A stretch of DNA of 64,000 nt from Whitmania pigra (taxonomy: Eukaryota > Annelida > Clitellata > Hirudinida > Haemopidae): positions 3,985,501 through 4,049,500 of the forward strand of contig JAJTWR010000044.1 of NCBI GenBank assembly GCA_021613335.1, written 5' to 3'. Each line of letters starts with the position of its first letter. Positions within the stretch are counted from its first letter, which is position 1. The notes under the pieces were generated by a model. It made no database searches. It had not been told where the DNA came from and worked only from the letters and a program-made list of their open reading frames with translations. Below, piece by piece: positions 56,836 to 64,000 of the stretch. The translations under genes and the position numbers were made by a program.

Positions 56836-57022
56836 GGCACCCCGTCATAATAGCCCGGCGACAAAATAGCCCCGTCAAAATAGCACCATCAAAACATAAA
56901 ACTCATTTCATTTAATCAAATTTGAAATAAGTAATAGGTTAATGTATCAACTCATATAAATATTTTTTTTATAAAGATACATTGACGGGGATGTTTTGAC
57001 GGGGCTATTTTGACGGGTCACC
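56836..57022. mobile_element. Mutator-like MITE with 9-bp target duplication
   Basis: 187 bp with inverted ends ggcaccccgtcataatagcc and (complement of the right end) ggtgacccgtcaaaatagcc. It is flanked by a 9-bp duplication ccaatcaat (56827-56835 and 57023-57031). Nine-base duplications are typical of Mutator-like elements. The ends are built from the same ccccgtcaaaatag units as the array at 39486. Confidence 0.8.
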
Positions 57023-57240
57023 CCAATCAATAAGCCTTGAACACCGATTAAAAAGGAGATGCTTTAAATGTTTCTAATGTAAACAAACATAACACAACCT
57101 TGCTGTGCTTGCAGTTACTTGTTTGAAAATAATTCAGTTTCATCATACTCAGCCCTGGGATCCTTAGAAGAGTTTCACCCACCTTCAAACGGTTTCGACA
57201 CTACATTGCTTTGCGAGCCCGCGGTCGGACGGGCAAAGAT

Positions 57241-57508
57241 TTCATTAACCGTTAAAGTATTAATTTAAAACGGCTCGGTATGAGTCGTTACGGACTGTTT
57301 TGATTTGCTATGGTCCGTTTTGAATCGTTGTGGCTAATGAAAGAAATAAATTTGCTTCGTAGATGCATTGATTTTCATTAACCGTTAAAGTATTAATTTA
57401 AAACGGCTCGGTATGAGTCGTTACGGACTGTTTTGATTTGCTATGGTCCGTTTTGAATCGTTGTGGCTAATGAAAGAAATAAATTTGCTTCGTAGATGCA
57501 TTGATTTT
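57241..57508. repeat. Perfect-looking tandem duplication, 133-bp unit
   Basis: Two head-to-tail copies starting ttcattaaccgttaaagtat (57241 and 57374), each with aacggctcggtatgagtcg and ending cgtagatgcattgatt. By eye they are essentially identical, so the duplication is young. A run of short palindromic phrases (acggctcg, gtcgttacgg) gives it hairpin potential. Confidence 0.9.
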
Positions 57509-57509
57509 A

Positions 57510-58740
57510 ATGTATGAAGTTTGATTTTTTGTAAAATGATTTGATTTATTTATTCACAATCCGAGTTAAGAGGAAAAGTAGTAATATCATTTTTTGTCAT
57601 TAATGTTCTTGAATTCGGCTCTCTTTTGTCCTCGAGATATTAGGGTTCGGCGACATAAAAGGATCGATATAACCAGTGGCGCAACCAGGGGGGGAGAGGG
57701 ACTGGGAAATTCTCAATATGCCGTAGGCATAACAATCACGAACCCTGTTACTTCATGAATTTATGATCATTGTTTTTCTATTCGTTTTGTTATATTGATA
57801 TAATTATCATAATAATTGTAATTTATCAACAATGTGAAATAAAATGTTTAAACGTTGTACTTACTATTTCTAATTTAAATTATCTTTTATCAAAAAATTA
57901 TTTTGTAACTGCAAACACATCAAAATGTAATTTAGACTACAACATTTCAAAATTGTTTTCTAGAATGTTTAGGATCTTAACTTTGTACATAATTTAGAAT
58001 AAATGAAATGTTTAGGATATCAATCATATCATATTATAATTGTAAACATATCATAAACTTTTTTTAACTTGTTTGAAACTCTGAGTTTGGCTATCTTCTA
58101 TAAATTATTAAAGATACAAAAAAAGACTGCAGACAGAAGATAGTCATAATAATAATAATCTCATATAATCATAATAAAAAACTCATAATAATAATATGTT
58201 CTATCTTTAATTCTTAATTAATTATAATTGGTAGTTTTGATTTGAACGGTTTCAAAATTTTTCGACTGCGTCGGGCTTTCGTCCCTTTTCTAAACTTGAG
58301 CCCCCCCCCAGCATTTTTCACTGGTCCACCGGCACTGGACATAACCTATGAGAAGGTGCTAAGTCAAAGAGGGAATTTGGTGGTACCATTTCAAAAACTG
58401 AATGAAAACCTCCAACCGCCGGTGTCGACGATCCACCGAAAATCATTGGTCAACTGGCAATATACAGAGAATCCAATTTTGCTGCAGCCTCGCAAATCAA
58501 TCTCGACAAGGAGTGAAGTCGAACAAATTCTATGAACAAAAATGACCGTAAGAGGTCGAGCCCTGAAAATGTCTATCTCCCTATAGGCGCTAAAAAACAC
58601 AGAAGAGGGGCGATAACAGGGAGAATGTTGACCTTAAGATTTTAGTTATTGTTGCTTTAGCAGCTTGTCTATAGTATTGGATGATAACTAAATTTGTATC
58701 AAATTTTATAAATTAGTTTATATTTATTTAAGTTTGAGAT
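57510..58740. other. Intergenic, transposon remnants only
   Basis: Contains cagtggcgcaaccaggggg at 57674, a typical transposon terminus with G tract, and a C tract near 58300. The 98-codon open frame at 58242-58535 has no recognisable motif and unusual composition; I do not call it a gene. Confidence 0.4.
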
Positions 58741-58749
58741 TATAAAGCC

Positions 58750-59012
58750 ACCGAAGCTTTCAGAGCGGCTGAGGGAGAATAAGTTGGATCGACACAAAGT
58801 TATGTAAGAGAGAGCTTCACACAGTAGTCGTTAACTGGCTTCCAAGAGCTAGCATAGCCTCAGCGTCATAAAGAAGCCAATGAGAGTTTTCGCATCAAGT
58901 CCAATCATTTGAGGCATTTGTGACCACTGCATAAAAGGCCAACGAGAAACTCTCAGAGTCGGAGCTGGTATCATAGGGAAAACCCGACAAGGACATCCGG
59001 TTGAACACCGGA
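58750..59012 (+). repeat. Dispersed repeat (gagagctttc family), long copy
   Basis: Contains aagaagccaatgagagtttt, ataaaaggccaacgagaaac and cccgacaaggacatccggtt, matching the repeat at 11160-11462 in order and spacing. It lies about 310 bp upstream of the fibulin-like start codon. Confidence 0.65.
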
Positions 59013-59324
59013 TGCGTCCACTGCCCGAAAAAGTCAGGAAGTTTTCAATGTCGATGTTGGAAAATGGATGATTCTTCCGAGGATTCCTGTTGGTAAGTCC
59101 CGGTGCGGAAAAACAAGATCAAGAAAGTGTTTGCATCGAATGAAACCGATTGTTCACAACATAACTGCCTCCTGAATAGCAACTAACAGTACTCACGAAT
59201 TGTCATAGCTTTGCCAATAATTAGAACATTCGGCAACGCTCGAGCTCAAACTTTCAGCTGAGGATTTTACAATAAAAGCCGCTTCATCAACTTTTGTCTG
59301 CCTAAGTGTTTGATTCTGGACAGG

Positions 59325-62300
59325 ATGAATTTCGGATTGCTAATCTTGACCGTCTGCATCATTCTACAAACATCTTCAGGTAGACTTTTTAATGAAAGTT
59401 ATCGGTTAGTCGAAAAATTAATCTTTTTTAAGATTTTAACATTAAGAAGTCAGCCGACTTAAGTCGGATTTAGCAGAGATCACTAGATTTAGCAAATAAA
59501 GCACTAGGATTTTTAGAAAGTAATCGTAAAAAGTCATACTGTCTAAAAGCTTGAAACGATAGTGAAAGATGCAGGATAGCGGCAATTAAAATCTAATTAG
59601 ACTATGCCTTTGATGTTGTCAGTTGTGCTTCGCGAGAATTCAACGGAATTCCATTGATTGTCATTCAAAGCTGTTCATAAAGGCAACTTTATAGAATGTC
59701 ATCAGACTTTACAATTTGAACATTTCACACAAGTTTTAGCGTTACTGACATTCTTCAAAGTGTCACTGCATTAAAAAAAAACGCTTGCAAAGTCCTCAAT
59801 CTAGCATTTTAAACATCATTACTGATTTGAAATTAGTGTTTCAATATGCTTGCATTCAGACCTTCGCAGATTTGAGCATAACTTTCACATAAAGCATGGA
59901 TTAAAGTATCAAATGATTAAATTAAATAAACCAGTTGTAATGCAATTGAGTACAAACAATTAAAAATGGTTCTTAATTGGTCCAATGTCAATTGATATTT
60001 ATCGGTCAGGCGATTCGCAGCTGTCTGAGAGATGCTGCGGAATGGGTAAATCTCTCTTTCACAGGCGAAGGGAATCCTGTCCTCCTCATATTCCAACCCT
60101 GAGTGAATTATCGGAAGAAGAAAAAGAGTTCTGCAACTCCCTCATTCACGTCTGCTGCCTCGAACTTCTTAAAGATAAACTGTGCGCTGATGGCGCTCAA
60201 ATCGCTCTAAATAGAAACTCTTGCAATCAATTAAATAGCAGAGTGGATATGGAGGATTCGAGGGTGAATTTCAAGATGAATTATTAAACAAATTACTTTT
60301 TAATTGACTTTTTTTTTAATTTCTGAGGAATGTTGCCACTGCTGCAATTTGGGAATCATCACTGCCAAGCGTGGTATGCCCTGTCAGCCAATAGGACAAA
60401 TAATAAATTCAAAATGTGAATCGAACTTTGTATCATGCTGTAACATTACTTCACTGCAAACCACCACGAGGGCACCTCGGAGAAGTAAGCGAATACAATT
60501 TTGATTACAGTAAAACCTTTGCTAGCGAGATGGTTATTATTTATTTTTTTTACAAATTACGTTTATTTTAAAACTCTGAACGAAGAACCCATAAAAACAC
60601 AACAAATGATCACAAATTTAGAGTTTATCAATTCCAAGGGAATATAATTCCCGTCTAGGGAATAACCAGCTACAAAATGACCGAATTACGACGAGACATA
60701 TGAAAGAGACCTTACATAATTGATAAATCGAGAGTGAGAACGCGAGATTTTATTGCTAGCGAACATGAGAAAATTGATGACTTCAATGACTTCAATGACT
60801 TCAATGAAAAATGACGAAAACACGATAAAAGTAACTAACATGTGAAAATGAAAATATAGATCAACCGGGGCATTGTTGTGACAGTGTGCCCGCATGGCCT
60901 AACGGTTAAGGCTGCGCCTCCCACGATGGCAGCACGGGATCCAAACCCCGCTGCGGGAGCACCGTCCTAATCATCTAGGTATGCAACGGACGTTAATAAA
61001 ACAATACTATTGTTGTGACACAAACCAAGGAAGGTTATGTAAATGAATGATAAAAGGCTGAGGAAATGTAAATCTCATCAACTGGAGAGAATGTATTTTT
61101 TTAAAAAGGGATTTAAGTGATGAGAAACTGTTTTCAGAAGTAAGGGAGGATGGCAGAGAAGAGAACAAGAGTGGACATTGACAACATATGGAGAATTTTT
61201 TGAAGGTGGTACCGGGAAAATTCAGGTCTGAATTGACTGGATGATCTAAGGTTGTAAGAGTGGATATCTGAAGTTTTGGAAAACATATCATTAAAGGACG
61301 AAGGCAACAAGTTATGTTCATAATTATATATAAAGAGGCAAGTTTTAGAATTTATTGATCTGATAAATATTCAGAAATCTATTTGAAATAAAGAAGTCCT
61401 TTGTATGAGCACAAGGATGGAGAAACATAATACGGATGATTCTTTTTTTGAGAGGGAATAAAGGAATAAATTTAGAGAGATTCTTAAATGCCCAAACTAT
61501 CTTGCAATAGCAATAAATAATATTAATAGTTATAATATTTTAATTATATTATTAAAATTATTATTATAATATTTTTATTGTAAGATAGCTTGTTTGTTTA
61601 TTAATTATTAATATTATTAATTGGTATTGTCGTTATTGTTACCGTCACCATCATTGTCATTATAAGTATCATCGCTAACAATGTTAATACAAAGTTGAAA
61701 TTTTGTTGGATATTGTTATTATTTGTACTTGTTAAATCTCTAATAGGATATAAATTGTTTTACACTCTAATACATTTAATAACTGGTAAATGTTGCCGGG
61801 TCTACAAGATAGTTAAAAAATTAAAATAAAGGTGCTATTGAAATATAAATAAATATAAGGACGTCAATCAATCAGGTTGCAATACGATCACTACATGTCA
61901 GCACATTTGCGTTGAAGAATCAACAGGACCCAAATGTGCTTGCTTCGCGGGCTACACATTGGACTTTAATGCAAGAAATTGCATAGGTAGGTTTTGACCG
62001 CATCCATAAATGACGTCAAGCCTCGTTTTATGTTGATTTTAACAAATGTTCACTATACCATCACCGCGATTCATAAAGTCACTTCACCAACCTAGAAGAA
62101 AATGGGAACAATTATAATATAAATCATGATCCGATTTTTATTCAAAAAAATTACGATGTATCCTGCCCGAAAATAAATTTTATCTCTTCAACATTTAGGA
62201 AATAAAATGGGCCATTTAAATAAAAATTTGCATTACAACGTAATTATGTAAATTATATCAGTATTGTGACAGTAACAGGACTTCCTTACTTAATTTTGCA

Positions 62301-63515
62301 ACGCATGTGAAGTATTAAATTAGGTGTTTACGTACATAAAACTGAAAAATAGTATTACCCTGGGTATTGATAAAATCTACAAAAGGGATAAAATGGGTTA
62401 TGTAGCCCAAATCATGCTCCAGCAGATCAAAATACTTCCGGCAAAAACTTCCCATATATCCACCTCATCCACCTCTGACATCTCGTAATGCATTGGTCAT
62501 TGCCAATTCGTCCCATGTCTGCCTTGACGTTTTCGAATATATTTCCGAGGCATAACAACATAATCATTTAGGCGCGTCAGTTACCTCAGAGGGTTGCGTA
62601 CCTGCTAACGGTGGTGTTCGCAAAACCCAGATCTCGCCCATAGGGAAGCTTTTTAAATGGTGGATCGATTAAGAAGTTTCTTCACATCCTATCCGGATAC
62701 ATAAGGAACTAAAAAAATCGGCTAAAAACACAAAAATATACAAATCATTTATAGTGGTTAAGAAAACTGGGATCTGTGTAATAATTTCTTTTTTTTAGCT
62801 CTAATATCCAAATTTACTTAGGTATATCTTAAATTTATCTATCGTATCCGCATTGATGGTTTCCTTATCTAGTTTATTCCATAAGGAAGATAGTAGGCCT
62901 ACTACATATGGTAAAATGGGCTACCCGGTGAAAGCGTCAGAGTCTGACGATTCGTTCAGGAAGAAGCAATTGGGTTCAACAGTTTTGTCAACAGTCTTAC
63001 CCCAAACGGGGGTTTAACTACAACTTGTGGCAGTCTTCTATATTTTTACCCTTTAAATGTTCGTCTCGACAATCCCTCCGTCTTCTTATGTGCTTGACGT
63101 CATTTATGTACGGTCCTAATCAATATTAATTTTGAAAGCCTTTAAAAAGCACTGATTTGGCAGACGTAGATGAATGCCAAATGGGTCGGGCATGTAGCAT
63201 CAACGAAATTTGTGAGAACACACCAGGAAGTTTCCACTGCAGAAGAAATCTGACGCTTGAGCCTCAAGACCAGCGTTGTGCCTTGGGTTTTACTTTTAAT
63301 CCACAAACAAACAGATGCGAAGGTGAGTTGACATTGTGTTCTTTTTCAATAAATTAAACTAGCGCATATTGCAGATGTCAATGAATGTGCAATGAACAAG
63401 GATAACTGCTTACCTGGACAAACTTGCGAAAATACCGTAGGGTCGTTCCACTGCCTGCGAACTGTAAGTTGTGGCACAGGATACACGCTCGACCAACCAA
63501 CGCAGGAATGCTTGG
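59325..63515 (+). CDS. Fibulin-1-like extracellular matrix protein, 5' part (continues past window)
   Basis: Exons: 59325-59379, 60010-60263, 60328-60484, 61876-61986, 63164-63322, 63375-63515, all GT-AG and in phase. Start MNFGLLILTVCIILQ is a signal peptide. Exon 2 encodes an anaphylatoxin-like unit (SERCCGMGKSLFHRRRESC ... CCLELLKDKLCADG). Exon 3 encodes a second one (ECCHCCNLGIITAKRGMPC ... CESNFVSCC). Exon 4 is an EGF-like module (CNTITTCQHIC ... CACFAGYTLDFNARNC). Exons 5 and 6 are calcium-binding-type EGF modules opening DVDECQMGRACSINEIC and DVNECAMNKDNCLPGQTC. This order, anaphylatoxin pair then EGF array, is that of fibulin-1/2. The protein would be secreted and built into elastic or basement-membrane matrix. 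Later EGF modules and the fibulin C-terminal domain lie beyond the window. Introns 3 and 4 contain SINEs and possible LINE debris. Confidence 0.88.
60884..61008 (+). mobile_element. Complete tRNA-derived SINE (family 1), 12-bp target duplication
   Basis: 125 bp: tRNA-like head with cccgcatggcctaacggtta, anticodon-arm-like gctgcgcctcccacg, T arm cgggatccaaaccccg and closing tgcggg that can pair with the opening cccgca. The tail reads atgcaacggacgttaataaa. Flanked by attgttgtgaca (60872-60883 and 61009-61020). It lies in intron 3 of the fibulin-like gene. Confidence 0.92.
61040..61325 (-). pseudogene. Possible LINE C-terminal fragment
   Basis: The minus strand encodes FSSLPSSLTSENSFSSLKSL followed by FKKIHS, similar to the L-P-x-x-L...S-x-x-x-F-K-x-x-L-K-T ending of L2/CR1 ORF2. 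No other LINE motif is visible, so the assignment is weak. Confidence 0.35.
62571..62725 (+). mobile_element. tRNA-derived SINE (family 2) in fibulin-like intron 4
   Basis: Reads cgtcagttacctcagagggt (A-box side), ggtgttcgcaaaaccc (B-box side), ggtggatcgattaagaagt and cacatcctatccggatacat. Close match to the copy at 17371-17575. Confidence 0.75.
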
Positions 63516-64000
63516 GTAAGCCAAAATTGAATAAATGGTTTCAAGAAGTGACACATCTAACATGATGGAAAAAATCACAAAAAAACGGTGTTAATAACCA
63601 AAAATTCTATTTCAAGTATGTAATGTCATAAGCACAATATCAGAGTCGCTTTCCATTAACCATTTCTATAGCGCTCATAGCCAAGAGCTATTTTGAACCA
63701 ATGCACCATAAAAAATATTTTCTAAGCGGTTCAACGTCCCTGGATATCTATCGTCGACTATAAGAATTCAGAATGTCAAGCATGGAGAGTCAAGTCTATT
63801 CTTTAAATTGTTCAAAAAATTGTTAAATTTCCAAAGCACACAACTTGCCTAGATTAAGCAAGATGGCAGTCTAGAGTATACATTCATAGGGTATGTCGCA
63901 AGCCTATCACTGAAAACAACGTCTTTGATATACAAAAGCTAGAATACTCAGAACTTCACGAAGAACAATTAATTCTTAATACTTAGATAATTAGGAAGGA
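63516..64000. other. Start of fibulin-like intron 6
   Basis: Intronic sequence from the donor gtaagcc at 63516 to the window edge. A tatagcgctcatag motif near 63670 recalls the dispersed repeats. No further EGF exon was recognised before the end. Confidence 0.5.

Noticed and set aside
58242..58535. 98-codon open frame before the fibulin-like gene
   Set aside because: No recognisable domain, contains a C-tract-derived proline run and lies among repeat remnants.
60780..60810. Short tandem gacttcaat repeat
   Set aside because: An ordinary microsatellite-like run of about four units.
1..64000. CRISPR arrays, bacterial operons or phage genes
   Set aside because: None seen; spliced genes and eukaryotic transposons dominate the whole window.

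Overview
The window is nuclear DNA from an AT-rich, intron-rich invertebrate animal. Evidence for this: GT-AG introns mostly 50 bp to 2 kb long, clear animal orthologues (dynamin-related protein 1, Elongator subunit 2, fibulin-1-like), TTAGGG-type telomere-like repeats, and a dense mix of Copia, Gypsy, L2/CR1-like and R2-like LINEs, tRNA-derived SINEs, hAT, Tc1, pogo and Mutator-like elements. A single-exon secreted peptide resembling the CRF/DH44/ELH hormone superfamily points to a bilaterian, perhaps a lophotrochozoan; the phylum cannot be fixed from the sequence alone.

Layout. 1304-5746: a complete, apparently young Copia element with identical 242-bp LTRs, a 5-bp target duplication and one open gag-pol frame. 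6165-10242 (minus): a 12-exon gene for a secreted DUF5054/GH38-like protein of 746 aa. 10.3-14.5 kb: repeat remnants. 14523-20112 (plus): a 12-exon gene for a 653-aa, five-Ig, single-pass membrane protein related to L1CAM/neuroglian but without FN3 domains. 20477-25541: two adjacent foldback elements, the first with a telomere-like core, the second with about 1.5-kb arms carrying an L2-like LINE fragment and a nested hAT. 25.6-28.8 kb: a tandem repeat and LINE debris. 28789-33808: a Gypsy element whose LTRs contain a SINE; the 5' LTR SINE itself contains a hAT element. 33.8-43 kb: pogo, R2-like, hAT and SINE remnants around the small peptide gene (35753-36025, minus). 43088-47359 (plus): 21-exon ELP2. 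47499-49358: a dead Tc1 element. 51366-55107 (plus): 16-exon DNM1L/Drp1 of 668 aa. 56.8-59.3 kb: a Mutator-like MITE, a tandem duplication and a dispersed repeat. 59325 to beyond the right edge (plus): the 5' half of a fibulin-1-like gene.

The host genes are unrelated housekeeping, adhesion, matrix and signalling genes with no operon. Exon joins were worked out by hand; for the DUF5054, L1-like, ELP2 and Drp1 genes every join keeps one open frame from start to stop, which is strong internal support. The most notable items are the putative neuropeptide precursor, the FN3-less L1-like gene, the SINE carried in Gypsy LTRs, a Gypsy pol missing the RNase H core, and the paired foldback elements.
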